Assembly (NCBI GenBank): GCA_964420035.1
Contig: CAYQQR010000039.1
Coordinates: 1-40,459 of the forward strand
Direction: 5' to 3'
DNA: 40,459 nt
DNA from: CAYQQR01 sp964420035
Lineage (GTDB): Bacteria; Bacteroidota; Bacteroidia; Bacteroidales; SM23-62
Position numbers and translations under genes: made by a program. Positions 16,384 through 25,510 of this stretch are shown here, one piece after another. Position 1 is the stretch's first letter. The number at the start of each line of letters is the position of its first letter. The notes below the pieces were generated by a model. The model ran no database searches, was not told the DNA's origin, and saw nothing but the letters and a program-made list of their open reading frames with translations.

Positions 16384-18171
16384 CTACCATCCCGGATTTT
16401 GGGGCCAGGTTGGATATATTTGAGTTTGTTCTCGTGGAAAAGGCAGCCAGTAGTGCTTTTGTTCAAATACTCTGGTTAGGACTTCCACCTTATTAAAATA
16501 TGTGTATTCTTTGTCAAACTCAAGAGAATAAACAGGCTTATATTCCGGCAGGTGTGCAATGTACCACCTTCTCATATCATTCCATCTGTGTCCTTCAAAA
16601 CAGAACTCTGCCGATCGCTCAGCACGTATTCGTTCACGTAGATCTGTCTGGTTATGAAATTTGGCTGGTATATCAGGCATACCTGCCCTGCTCCGCACAA
16701 TATTAACAGCATCAAGAGCAGTGAGCGTTGCACCTTCTGCAATGCCGTTGGGACCAACCACTTCATTCATGGCTTCTGCATAGATGAGATAGATATCGGC
16801 TAACCGCATCAATGGGGTCATATTGGTATATCCGGAAGTTTCAAGGTCCCATTTATTGACGTCGTCTGGCCAGTATTTTCTGGCATAATAACAAGTGACA
16901 ATAGTTTCCTTCCAGTCGCTTCCCCCCTGGAAGAATTCAACCGTTGATTCCGGTACGCTTGCTACCTGATCGCCATCCACATATATATTTGCTCTAAATC
17001 TTGGATCACGGTTGCTCCATGGATCCATGGGATCATATATAGACTCGGGATCATCAATCGGCAAACCATCGATGGTTTCGAATTCATCCACAAGATTCTG
17101 TGTAGGTGTTTCGATCCAATTAGTTCCTCCACCGTATTTACCAGGACAGTAAGTCCTTCCTAACCTCCACTTAAATTCAGCGGGTCCGCATGCGGTTATC
17201 GATCTTTGCCACCAATTGAATGGCAATCTTGCAAAAATCGTTTCTTCTGTCCAGGGTACAGAACAATCTTTTGTAGCAAACATTAGCCGATAATCTTCAA
17301 AAGGGGTCAAACTGTATATGCCCTGGTTGGCTAGTTTGATCACTTCAAAGGCAGCACTTGCGGCTCGAAGCATGTATTCCGTATCGAATTCGTAATTGCC
17401 ACCTGCATCATGAACCATCAAGGGACTCCCTGCATAAAGCAAAGCTCTGGCTTTATAGGCTTGGGCAGCGCCCTTAGTAGCACTCCCTGTATTCAATCCT
17501 TCCCTCTGCTTCCCTGTCTCAGTAAGATCCCAATCCAAAGGCAATAATTCAGCTGCCTTATCTAAGTCCTGAACTATCCTTTCGACACATTCCTGGAAGG
17601 TTAACCGTGGAAGCAATATGTCATCAGTAGCTGTATAAACCTTATCAATGTATGGTATACCTCCCCATCTTAATATGATCTCCCAGTGAAGCAAGGCCCT
17701 AAAGAAGTAGCCCTGCCCAGCTATCAGGTCCTTTTCCTCCTGGGTACCGTTCATCTGAAGGGCTTTCTCAATGCACATATTGGCTATTCTAAGGCCTTTA
17801 AAGGAGTCAGGATAAACTCCGGAAGGATTACCGAACATGCCTATGCTGCCCGTATTGTTGCATAAATAATTGGTTTGCCATGTATTTAAAAACGACCAAT
17901 AATTACCATCGGCATATTTCCTAGCAGTATTGAAATTCGCGGAGGCAATGGTATGGTCCCCATTTTCGGATGCCGAGTACCAGGCATGCCGATTCATATC
18001 GATAATGCAGCCATAAAGAACATCAGCATATCCCTGAAAACTCTCATAGGTACTGAATACGTCATCTTCGGTTATTTCTGCATCTGGAGTTCGGTCCAGG
18101 TATTTCTCACAAGATGAGAACCATGCAAGTGCAAGAATCAGAACACCAGTTAACTTTATCGCTTTTTTCAT
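16384..18171 (-). CDS. SusD/RagB-family outer-membrane lipoprotein (pair 1)
   Basis: Glycan-binding partner of the SusC at 18199, starting 27 bases after it. It has 595 residues. The signal peptide ends in lipobox FSSC (lipid Cys about 21), then EKYLDRTPDAEITEDDVF, a textbook SusD opening. The C-terminal signature AERSAEFCFEGHRWNDMRRW is present, followed by the proline- and aromatic-rich end LPFPREQTQIYPTWPQNPGW. The sequence is clearly different from the second SusD in this operon, so it is an old pair rather than a fresh duplication. Confidence 0.96.
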   Translation of the reverse strand: MKKAIKLTGVLILALAWFSSCEKYLDRTPDAEITEDDVFSTYESFQGYADVLYGCIIDMNRHAWYSASENGDHTIASANFNTARKYADGNYWSFLNTWQTNYLCNNTGSIGMFGNPSGVYPDSFKGLRIANMCIEKALQMNGTQEEKDLIAGQGYFFRALLHWEIILRWGGIPYIDKVYTATDDILLPRLTFQECVERIVQDLDKAAELLPLDWDLTETGKQREGLNTGSATKGAAQAYKARALLYAGSPLMVHDAGGNYEFDTEYMLRAASAAFEVIKLANQGIYSLTPFEDYRLMFATKDCSVPWTEETIFARLPFNWWQRSITACGPAEFKWRLGRTYCPGKYGGGTNWIETPTQNLVDEFETIDGLPIDDPESIYDPMDPWSNRDPRFRANIYVDGDQVASVPESTVEFFQGGSDWKETIVTCYYARKYWPDDVNKWDLETSGYTNMTPLMRLADIYLIYAEAMNEVVGPNGIAEGATLTALDAVNIVRSRAGMPDIPAKFHNQTDLRERIRAERSAEFCFEGHRWNDMRRWYIAHLPEYKPVYSLEFDKEYTYFNKVEVLTRVFEQKHYWLPFPREQTQIYPTWPQNPGW

Positions 18172-18198
18172 GAGTATTCTTCCTTTTAATGATCGATA

Positions 18199-21100
18199 TT
18201 AAAAATTCAGGTTTAAACCTACACTCACTGAATAAGTAAGAGGATAATCAGGTGGATATTTGGGTTGATCTACATCTTGGACTATCTTATTCCATAACAG
18301 GATATCATTAGCACGGGTGAATAATCTCAGATTTTGAATTGCCATCCTGGCAACACCTGGTCCATCCAGTGTATAGGACAACTCAGCAGTTTGAAGTCTC
18401 AGATAAGACATATCCCACGCAAAATAATGTCCTTTGGGTGATTGATGATTATAACGAACATGCGGATAGAGATCTCCTGAGGTTCTTCCAGCTTCTGGAG
18501 ACCATGATTCATCTCTATGATAATCGAAAGCAACATGAACATTATGATTGAACTCGGTGTATGCTATTTGCTGAGGTACACCGGTAACATTATAAACCCC
18601 GAAGATTTGGGCCAAGATACTCCAACCCATATAATTAAAACCAAGTACCAATCCATATTGGTATTCCGGACGCCTGGGGTAACCGTAAGGTACAACATCA
18701 TCCGCATTGATTACGCCATCGGCATTGTAATCCATAATCCGATAATCGCCAGGTAAATAGAACTGGTTATTTTCACCAACAACCCCGGTATACATATCGT
18801 TCCAGGACTGGATAACACCGGTGTGGACATAACTGCGAACCTGGTCAATTGGGAAACCTTTTGTTTTTTGGTAATCGGGTTGCAGGGGCGGGTCATCTCT
18901 GAATATCACTTCATCCCTGACCCTTGCCCATGTGAGCCTCGACCAGAAACGTGAATTGGAGAATGCTTTTGAAAAGCCAAATTCCAGTTCCCATCCCCTG
19001 GACTTTGTCTCACCCAGGTTAGCTGAGGGAAGTGGTCCGCCAAATATAACAGAGCTCGTACGTTGAGCACCCTGGATGAACATATCTGTGCGATGTTCCC
19101 AGAAGTAATCAAAATTCAATGTGAACAGATTCTTAAAGACTCCTAGTTCAATCGCTATATTATTCTTAGTCGCAACCTCCCAGTGTATATCCGGATTGGC
19201 GATTACCTCTTCAAAATAAAGGTCATACCTTGGCTGGGTATATGGAGTTCCAAATGGAAGGCCGTAGTTAGTTTTGTACCAGGAACCTACATACTGCCAT
19301 CTGGGAATGCCGGCATCGTTCCCAACCCTACCCCATGAATACCTTAGTTTCAAAGTATTGATAGATGGTAGCGCTTTGCTGAAGAATCGTTCATTTGATA
19401 GCATCCATCCTCCAGCCAGGGAGGGGAAGAACCCAAAGCGATATTGCTTGCCAAATTTCTCTGAACCGTTATAGGCACCATTGAATTCTAGAAAATACCT
19501 TCTGTCGAAATTATATGTCACTCTTCCAACCCAATCCTCACGGTAATTTGTAAAGTTAGAACCCGTAGTGTGTTCCCGTCTATTAAAAAGGAATAGGCCG
19601 CTAACGTCATGTTTTGCAAACCGGCGAGCATAATTCATAGATAATTCATAATACAGTGATCTGTATAGAGAGCCTCCGGTAACCGATTCTGTGGTGTATT
19701 GGTTCGGTAAATCAACATAATTAAATCCATGACTGGATCCCTCGTAAGACTCAGGATTGGTATAAATAATATATTTTGCTGAATCTTCTGCATTTTTTGC
19801 ATCCAGAATGGCAGGGTCTATATATTTTGTAACCGTACCCTCCTTGTCAGCGGCATAATTGGGTCCATAGGTATTATATCGATTGTCGGCCGACAGTCTT
19901 CCTTTTGCGGATAGTCCCTTAGTGATAAAATCCAGACTCTGAGTGACTATAAAATCTGCGTTTAGTTCAGAGCGGCTTCCCCTTTCAATTCCAAAATAAT
20001 TAAGTTCATGCACAGGATTCTTCTGTTGCGTTTGTATGTCGGCAAACCCAATCATACCATCGGAATATGTAACCGGGAAAAGGTCCGGTGCATTGCCATA
20101 AATGGCTCTGTATATGCGAAGTATATTATTGGTTCCAGGTCTTTGCGTAATCCCGTATAGCGCACTCAAATTCAATGCAAACTCCGTAGTTTTTGTTAAA
20201 TTGAAATCCAGATTACTACGGAAGTTATAGCGCTGATATTTGTATTCGGGTTTGTATCCTTGTCCCATATCCTGTCCTTTGAATATGTCACCTTCATTGA
20301 GATAACCAAGGGACAGAAAATACTTTACAAAATCAGTACCACCGGTTACATTAAGGTTATGACGGTGAGATAAACCAAAATCCCGGGTTGTTTCGTCGGC
20401 CCAGTCAACATCGGGATATAATTCAGGGTATTCCTGGGTCCTGTAATACTGAAGAACTTCCCAGGGCGTGTAATCGTCCCAAATGGTTTCATCGGTGACA
20501 ACCCCATGGGCAATAGCCATATCTTTCAGATAATTAACATCATAGGAATTCAGTGTATTCGGGATTTCTGACAATGCTTTTGCCGTTACCAAACTCTCAA
20601 ATGAAAGAGTTGGTTTTTGAATGGCACCTCGTTTGGTTGTTATAAGTATTACACCATCTGCCCCTTTCACACCAAATACAGCGGTAGCCGAGGCATCTTT
20701 AAGCACTGAAATACTTTTAACCTCATTTGGATCAACATCACTCATATTGCGTTCCACTCCATCCACCAGAATCAGTGGCTGGCCACCATTCCATGTTGTT
20801 TGTCCACGAATGTAAACTTCAGATGGCCGATCATCAGTCCACATACTTCCCACCTCTCCACCTGTAAGCGTGCCTCCGCCAGGTCTGGCATTATAGCGTA
20901 TAGTTACGAGCCCTGATATATTTCCGTTAAGACTGTTGACCAGGTTGCTGCCGCTAACAGTCCGTCTGATATCATCACCTGAAGCCTGAGAGATTGCAGC
21001 AACTTTGCTTTCTTTATTCTGGGTTCCATAACCTACTACAACAACCTCCTCCATGGCTGTTGTTTCATAACTGAGGATGACATCGATAACTTCAGTTTCA

Positions 21101-21357
21101 CCGGTAAGTGTAACCGTCTGGGCCTCCATACCTACGTATGAGAAACTCAATTGATCGCCCACATTGGCATTGATGGTATATTCACCATTCATACCGGTGA
21201 CTACTCCCCTTGTTGTTCCAACAATAACCACTGTTACGCCGATAAGGAGTTCATTATCCGGATCGGTAACTTTTCCGGTAATTGTCAGGGGTTGAGCGAA
21301 TAAGCCTGTCCAATTCAATATAAATATTGTAAAGGCAAATAACAATCTTCTGATCAT
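18199..21357 (-). CDS. SusC/RagA-family TonB-linked outer-membrane transporter (pair 1)
   Basis: TonB-dependent glycan importer, 1052 residues, first gene of the uptake operon. It has a signal peptide (cleavage near LFAQ) and a carboxypeptidase-regulatory-like domain at about 24-95 (GKVTDPDNELLIGVTV, then LSFSYVGM). The conserved segment EEVVVVGYGTQNK lies at about 103-115. The plug contains LILVDGVERNMSDVDPNEVK and LKDASATAVFGVKGADG, followed by the barrel and a C-terminal Phe. A DYNADGVINADD calcium-loop-like motif lies in the last fifth. A promoter-like TTTG / TAnnTTTG element is found 52-79 bases upstream. The ACACGTGT operator is absent from the upstream region. Confidence 0.97.
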   Translation of the reverse strand: MIRRLLFAFTIFILNWTGLFAQPLTITGKVTDPDNELLIGVTVVIVGTTRGVVTGMNGEYTINANVGDQLSFSYVGMEAQTVTLTGETEVIDVILSYETTAMEEVVVVGYGTQNKESKVAAISQASGDDIRRTVSGSNLVNSLNGNISGLVTIRYNARPGGGTLTGGEVGSMWTDDRPSEVYIRGQTTWNGGQPLILVDGVERNMSDVDPNEVKSISVLKDASATAVFGVKGADGVILITTKRGAIQKPTLSFESLVTAKALSEIPNTLNSYDVNYLKDMAIAHGVVTDETIWDDYTPWEVLQYYRTQEYPELYPDVDWADETTRDFGLSHRHNLNVTGGTDFVKYFLSLGYLNEGDIFKGQDMGQGYKPEYKYQRYNFRSNLDFNLTKTTEFALNLSALYGITQRPGTNNILRIYRAIYGNAPDLFPVTYSDGMIGFADIQTQQKNPVHELNYFGIERGSRSELNADFIVTQSLDFITKGLSAKGRLSADNRYNTYGPNYAADKEGTVTKYIDPAILDAKNAEDSAKYIIYTNPESYEGSSHGFNYVDLPNQYTTESVTGGSLYRSLYYELSMNYARRFAKHDVSGLFLFNRREHTTGSNFTNYREDWVGRVTYNFDRRYFLEFNGAYNGSEKFGKQYRFGFFPSLAGGWMLSNERFFSKALPSINTLKLRYSWGRVGNDAGIPRWQYVGSWYKTNYGLPFGTPYTQPRYDLYFEEVIANPDIHWEVATKNNIAIELGVFKNLFTLNFDYFWEHRTDMFIQGAQRTSSVIFGGPLPSANLGETKSRGWELEFGFSKAFSNSRFWSRLTWARVRDEVIFRDDPPLQPDYQKTKGFPIDQVRSYVHTGVIQSWNDMYTGVVGENNQFYLPGDYRIMDYNADGVINADDVVPYGYPRRPEYQYGLVLGFNYMGWSILAQIFGVYNVTGVPQQIAYTEFNHNVHVAFDYHRDESWSPEAGRTSGDLYPHVRYNHQSPKGHYFAWDMSYLRLQTAELSYTLDGPGVARMAIQNLRLFTRANDILLWNKIVQDVDQPKYPPDYPLTYSVSVGLNLNF

Positions 21358-21408
21358 TTGTCCAGGAATTTAGATTTCATAAACACAATTGAATATATGA
21401 TTTAAGTC

Positions 21409-21436
21409 CAAATCTATCATCAATTTTTCAAGCAAA
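21409..21436 (-). promoter_or_regulatory. Bacteroidota-type promoter of the SusC/SusD operon
   Basis: On the minus strand a TTTG (21433-21436) is followed after 16 bases by TAGATTTG (21409-21416), an exact match to the TAnnTTTG -7 element of Bacteroidota. The spacing is at the short end of the usual range. Transcription would start near 21402, giving a leader of about 45 bases before the SusC start. The rest of the 243-base gap to the next gene shows only a terminator for that gene. Confidence 0.5.
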
Positions 21437-21560
21437 TAGATGCAAGTCTCAGTTGTTCCTATGACTTAAATTCATGACAAGGAGAATAGTCTTCTATTGA
21501 AAAGAATTACTAAAGCTTTGCAGTAATCCTGTAAAATGAAAGTTACTACAAAAGAAGAGA

Positions 21561-21586
21561 GAACCCGGTAATTAGCGACCGGGTTT
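21561..21586 (-). terminator. Intrinsic terminator after the T9SS protein gene
   Basis: An 8-base-pair perfect stem, AACCCGGT (62-69 of this hundred) with ACCGGGTT (78-85), encloses an 8-base loop. On the minus strand it is followed by a T-rich run (TCTCTTCTTTTG). It lies 14 bases past the stop codon of the gene ending at 21601 and separates it from the SusC operon promoter. Confidence 0.65.
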
Positions 21587-21600
21587 CTCCCATCAAGGAT

Positions 21601-22899
21601 CTATTTTTTAATGAACTTGGTGCTTACTATGCCTGTATCAGATTCAAGTGTTACAAAATATATACCTGACTTTAATTTGGAGATATCAACCACTCTTTGG
21701 TCAACAGGCTGGAATTTTATAGTTCTTAACTGCTGTCCAACAATGTTTGTGATTGTGAGTTGCTGCATCCCTTGATACTGAACTGTGATCTGATCTCCCG
21801 CAGGATTCGGATAAATACTAATCGGTCTATTTTCTATTGTTGAAACAGAGGAAACATCTATTAAGCTAATATTATCAAAATAGAATATTGATGCTTCGGT
21901 TCTAGCCTCATCTATCCAATCGGGGAAGACAACAAAATTTGTATAGGTATTTCCGATACCTTCTGAAAAGTCGAATACCAAGCGTTCCCATTCATTAGTC
22001 TTTGTATTCGACACCTTAACCAATACATCAGCTGCTCCCTCCAGTCCTCCCTGGACTCTTATCCCTACAGGTCCGATAACGTCTTTGTAGACCATCATTT
22101 CCAGTGTGTGAAAAGTTTCTGTAAAGCTCAGGTATCCATATGCACCTGACCACATTCCAACCCATTGCTCAGCGGTTGCATTGATCGAGAATATACCGCA
22201 ATGATCCGAGGTATTAATACCTGTTTTGTCCGGATTATCAACCAAAGCAAAATCCTCTGGAGAATCAGGATTATTGTCAAAAGTACCCCAGCAGGTGTCC
22301 TCCATGGGCGACTGTTCAAAATCTACAGGCATGGTATATTCGAATTTCGGAGACTCTATCAAATTCAAATTATCCCAGAGCAAGGTTGAACCTTCAGTTC
22401 TGTTTTCGTCGAGATCAAAGAATACCGTTAAGGTATTATAGGCATACCACATGGTATCAGGATATTCAAAAGTAAGTAATTCCCACTCGTTGGTTTTGGT
22501 CATCGTATCTAGACCGATAAAACCATATTGTCCGGTTTCACCTGGATCAACTGGATTTTGCCCCCTTACACCTACAATATGAGGCTCATCCGAATAAACC
22601 ATAATCTCAACATGATGTGAGTCGGCACTTAAAACAAAAGGACCGTAATCATTCGTCCATGCGCCTACCCATTTAGTCGCTCCTGCATCAATGGTTACCT
22701 GACAACACCATTCTGAAGTATTTACACCACCAACATCAGGGTTTTCAACAACTTCCAGTGGATCAGGTAGATTGTTATTCGCAAATACACTCCAAAGCGT
22801 ATCTTCCCCCGTAACCTCAAAAGTTGCGGGTAGACTCCACTGAGCATTAATTCCAGCGGAGAACAACACAAGTAAACAAAAAGTAAAGATTCGTTTCAT
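21601..22899 (-). CDS. T9SS-exported protein with two binding-like beta modules
   Basis: Secreted protein of 432 residues with no catalytic motif that I recognise. It has a signal peptide (cleavage near INAQ, about residue 19) and two tandem repeats at about 21-182 and 189-348. Each repeat has the same order of landmarks: a short FEx start, a VxNPDxxGxNTS segment, WVGxW, a hydrophobic xxMVY strand, TKTNEWExLxF, and a final FDN or WDN. The C-terminus (about 358-432) is a type A T9SS sorting domain (ISIYPNPAGDQITVQY to STKFIKK). The modules look like jelly-roll carbohydrate-binding units, which is inference from length and pattern. It is divergent from the beta-helix gene and shares a 204-base promoter region holding two operators. 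A one-module homologue lies at 35804-36601. Confidence 0.85.
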   Translation of the reverse strand: MKRIFTFCLLVLFSAGINAQWSLPATFEVTGEDTLWSVFANNNLPDPLEVVENPDVGGVNTSEWCCQVTIDAGATKWVGAWTNDYGPFVLSADSHHVEIMVYSDEPHIVGVRGQNPVDPGETGQYGFIGLDTMTKTNEWELLTFEYPDTMWYAYNTLTVFFDLDENRTEGSTLLWDNLNLIESPKFEYTMPVDFEQSPMEDTCWGTFDNNPDSPEDFALVDNPDKTGINTSDHCGIFSINATAEQWVGMWSGAYGYLSFTETFHTLEMMVYKDVIGPVGIRVQGGLEGAADVLVKVSNTKTNEWERLVFDFSEGIGNTYTNFVVFPDWIDEARTEASIFYFDNISLIDVSSVSTIENRPISIYPNPAGDQITVQYQGMQQLTITNIVGQQLRTIKFQPVDQRVVDISKLKSGIYFVTLESDTGIVSTKFIKK

Positions 22900-22991
22900 A
22901 GTAATTGATTTTAATTAATAATCAGTAGAGAAACATGTCATTTTATCTTTTAAAATAGTTCATCTATAATATTCCAAGAGCATGACTTGAC

Positions 22992-23005
22992 TTTACACGT
23001 GTTAA
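22992..23005. promoter_or_regulatory. Distal operator in the T9SS/beta-helix divergent region
   Basis: TTTACACGTGTTAA matches the consensus at 13 of 14 positions and contains the perfect core ACACGTGT. It lies 93 bases from the T9SS gene start at 22899 and 98 bases before the beta-helix gene start, so it can serve both. Its centre is 89 bases from that of the second site at 23081. Confidence 0.65.
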
Positions 23006-23080
23006 ATCTAAAAATAAAATCTTTAAAAACAAAAACTTTTAAACATCTTTGGGTAATAATTCCTTTATTTGTTTTCAATA

Positions 23081-23094
23081 TAAACACGTGTTAT
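23081..23094. promoter_or_regulatory. Proximal operator in the T9SS/beta-helix divergent region
   Basis: The 10-base palindrome AACACGTGTT (23083-23092) contains the full ACACGTGT core. It lies 12 bases before the beta-helix start. It is preceded by TTTATTTG and followed by TATTTTTT, which approximates a TTTG / TAnnTTTG promoter with 20-base spacing (TTTG 23068-23071, TATTTTTT 23092-23099). If so, the operator lies between the -33 and -7 elements, a repressor position. Confidence 0.55.
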
Positions 23095-23103
23095 TTTTTT
23101 AAT

Positions 23104-24429
23104 ATGTACAGCACAAAGAAATTTTATCAATTCAGCTGGGTTTGTATTTTTTTATTAGTGGTTCCAGCTTGCCAGTATTTTCAAATTGATCCCTCCGTAC
23201 AATCATATGAAATTAATGAGCATAAAGGGAAATACTTTTTAAAGACGGAATCTTCCAGAAGGATATTATCCAGACATGATTTTGCAAACGAAGCCATTGA
23301 TAGAGCTATCGTTTTATTGGATAAAGGAGGAGGAAGGATACATATGGGAAAAGGCACATTTCGCTTCAGCAATCCTGTAAAGCTGGATCACAAACTTCAT
23401 ATTACAGGTGAAGGGGTCAGTACGGTAATCGTTCCTTCAAAAGAATTTGAAGGATCAAACCTGTTATTTGGAAAAGCATTGAACCAAGTTTCTATGGCAG
23501 AATTGACTCTGAAGTCAGAACATGATCATGATTCACTGATCTCGGCCATTAAAATGAGCGAATGCGGGTCCTGCTTATTTAAGGACCTAACCATTATTGA
23601 TTTCAGCGGCTATGGCATCTGGCTTACAGACGACTGTTTTCTAAGTGAAATTCGTGGCTGTAATTTTGCAGACATCAGGGGTAGTGGCGTCTTCCTGGAT
23701 CAATTGAATGGAATTGGCAGAGCTGGGCCCTATATCCCCAACCTGGTTTCAAACTGCATTTTTTACCGGGGGGGTACAGGTATTGAATGTAGTGAAGCAA
23801 TTGTGGCAAATATAGTCGCTTGCATGGTGTTTCAATCCCGTGGCCCTGCTTTCCATATTAACAATGAGAGCAACAGTATCCTGATATCTGGCTGCAGGAC
23901 ATTTCAGATACAGGATGATGCAGTAGTGGTGGATAATTCTCATGAAATCAATATTACGGGGAATATATTTTGCTGGCAGAATAAGAATGGTATTGTGCTG
24001 AGAAGTGTAGACTGGGGAACGGTCACCGGTAACAATATCATTGATTCGGGCAACATTCCCTTTGAATTCGAAAATGGAGAGTCCTGGGAATACTGGCAGG
24101 AAAGACCAGAGAGCATGGAAGCATATAAACATACCGGATTGGTGATTCAGTCCTCCTGTAAAGGATTGACAATCAGCGGAAATGCAATATTCAACTGGGC
24201 ATCCAATCCACCCCTGTTATATGGGATTCACGAAACAGAAGACTGTCAGGACAATGTCATCATTGGGAATAACATTAACTATTTTACAGAAGCGGGAATC
24301 CTTGCTTCAGGGCGTGGAACAATTACCGCGAATAACCTAGCGAGCCGTGAAGCACATCGCGGTAATACAGATGAGATACATAGTTTTGATACCCGTTTGA
24401 TAGAGAAATATATTGAAGATATCAAGTAA
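23104..24429 (+). CDS. Right-handed beta-helix lipoprotein (pectate-lyase-like fold), candidate glycan lyase
   Basis: Lipoprotein of 441 residues with lipobox VPAC (lipid Cys about 23). The N-terminal part resembles the Pectate_lyase_3 / pectin-lyase-fold opening: ANEAIDRAIVLLDKGGGRIH, then GKGTFRFSNPVKL and HITGEGVSTVIV. It is followed by repeated short beta-strand turns rich in Asn, Gly and Cys. It shares long motifs with the protein at 32734 (IPNL, GIEC, NIVAC, GCRTFQI, GNIFCW, WGT-GNN-ID), so the two are paralogues. The enzymatic activity is unknown; lyase, epimerase or hydrolase activity is all known on this fold. I start at MYSTKKFYQF. An upstream in-frame start at 22987 would put both operators inside the gene and add no signal-peptide logic. 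It is the first gene of a three-gene plus-strand operon. Confidence 0.85.
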   Translation: MYSTKKFYQFSWVCIFLLVVPACQYFQIDPSVQSYEINEHKGKYFLKTESSRRILSRHDFANEAIDRAIVLLDKGGGRIHMGKGTFRFSNPVKLDHKLHITGEGVSTVIVPSKEFEGSNLLFGKALNQVSMAELTLKSEHDHDSLISAIKMSECGSCLFKDLTIIDFSGYGIWLTDDCFLSEIRGCNFADIRGSGVFLDQLNGIGRAGPYIPNLVSNCIFYRGGTGIECSEAIVANIVACMVFQSRGPAFHINNESNSILISGCRTFQIQDDAVVVDNSHEINITGNIFCWQNKNGIVLRSVDWGTVTGNNIIDSGNIPFEFENGESWEYWQERPESMEAYKHTGLVIQSSCKGLTISGNAIFNWASNPPLLYGIHETEDCQDNVIIGNNINYFTEAGILASGRGTITANNLASREAHRGNTDEIHSFDTRLIEKYIEDIK

Positions 24430-24462
24430 GCTAACGATCCTCTACAATAAAACTAAGAAATC

Positions 24463-25479
24463 ATGACAAGAAAAAAGACAACTTCAATACTGATGGGCCG
24501 AAGAGATTTCATTAGGCTTACTTCAGGGGCCGCATTGGCAACGGCTGTGACTCCGTTTGCCATGACATCCTGCAGCAAACATGGAATGGCCAGGCGGGTG
24601 CTTGGCCGAACAAGGGAAAAAGTTACCATTCTTACAATAGGTGGACTGCATATGTCCTGGATAGAAACGCCCGACGGACACATTGATGTGAAGGAACAGG
24701 AAGCCATCGGTATTGTGCGGGGGGCAATAGATGCAGGAGTCAATTTCTGTGACAACGCCTTTTCATACAATGATGGCCGGAGCGAGGAATTGATGGGAAA
24801 AGCGCTCAAGGATGGATATCGTGACCGGGTTATGATCATGACAAAACTCACCGGACGCAGGGTACATAGACTCCAGGAACAGCTGGAAACCAGCCTGAAG
24901 CGTTATCAGGTAGATTATATTGATTTAATGCAATTCCACGCGATCGGATCATGGAAAGGAGATGTCGATGCCGTTTACGGAAAAGGATTGTTGGAATGGG
25001 CAGAGAAGAAGAGAGAAGAAGGATTGATACGTTACATTGGTTTTACCGGACATGCCAGCCCGGAGGCCCATCTGGAGATGATCAACCGTGGTTTTGAATG
25101 GGATACCTGTCAGTTACCCATCAATCTGGCAGATTATAACCATCCGGGTAAAAGCTTTGAAAGGGATGTCCTGCCACTGTGCAATAAAAAAAATATCGGT
25201 GTAATTGCGATGAAATCGAACGGCTATGGAAGGGATTGGTACAAAGAATTCGCAACGCCTGCAGAAGGATTACGCTATGCAATGAGCCAGAATATTGCCA
25301 CGGTTGCATCGGGTATGACTTCTATCTCTATCATGGAAGAAAATGTTGGCACAACCTTGAATTTTAGTCCGATGTCCAATGATGAACTTGCGGAATTCAG
25401 GTCCAGGCTTGAAGGGTACGATGGTAAATTGGAACATTACCGATACGAAGCTTTTAGTCCTCCCAGTTATGTCCTCTGA
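24463..25479 (+). CDS. Tat-exported aldo/keto reductase family lipoprotein
   Basis: Oxidoreductase of the aldo/keto reductase superfamily, 338 residues, probably periplasmic. A twin-arginine signal GRRDFIRLTSGAALA (RR at about 13-14) ends in a lipobox-like MTSC (Cys about 37). The catalytic tetrad appears complete: Asp about 97 and Tyr about 102 in FCDNAFSYNDG, Lys about 128 in IMTKLTGR, and His about 159 in LMQFHAIG. The C-terminal cofactor region contains IGVIAMKSNGYG and TVASGMTS. It lies 33 bases after the beta-helix gene and 31 bases before the 727-residue gene, so it is part of the operon. Tat export would let it fold with its nicotinamide cofactor before transport. The substrate is unknown, possibly a sugar aldehyde or lactone. 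Confidence 0.88.
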   Translation: MTRKKTTSILMGRRDFIRLTSGAALATAVTPFAMTSCSKHGMARRVLGRTREKVTILTIGGLHMSWIETPDGHIDVKEQEAIGIVRGAIDAGVNFCDNAFSYNDGRSEELMGKALKDGYRDRVMIMTKLTGRRVHRLQEQLETSLKRYQVDYIDLMQFHAIGSWKGDVDAVYGKGLLEWAEKKREEGLIRYIGFTGHASPEAHLEMINRGFEWDTCQLPINLADYNHPGKSFERDVLPLCNKKNIGVIAMKSNGYGRDWYKEFATPAEGLRYAMSQNIATVASGMTSISIMEENVGTTLNFSPMSNDELAEFRSRLEGYDGKLEHYRYEAFSPPSYVL

Positions 25480-25510
25480 AATAGGATCGGGATGAACCCA
25501 ATTCTTCAAA

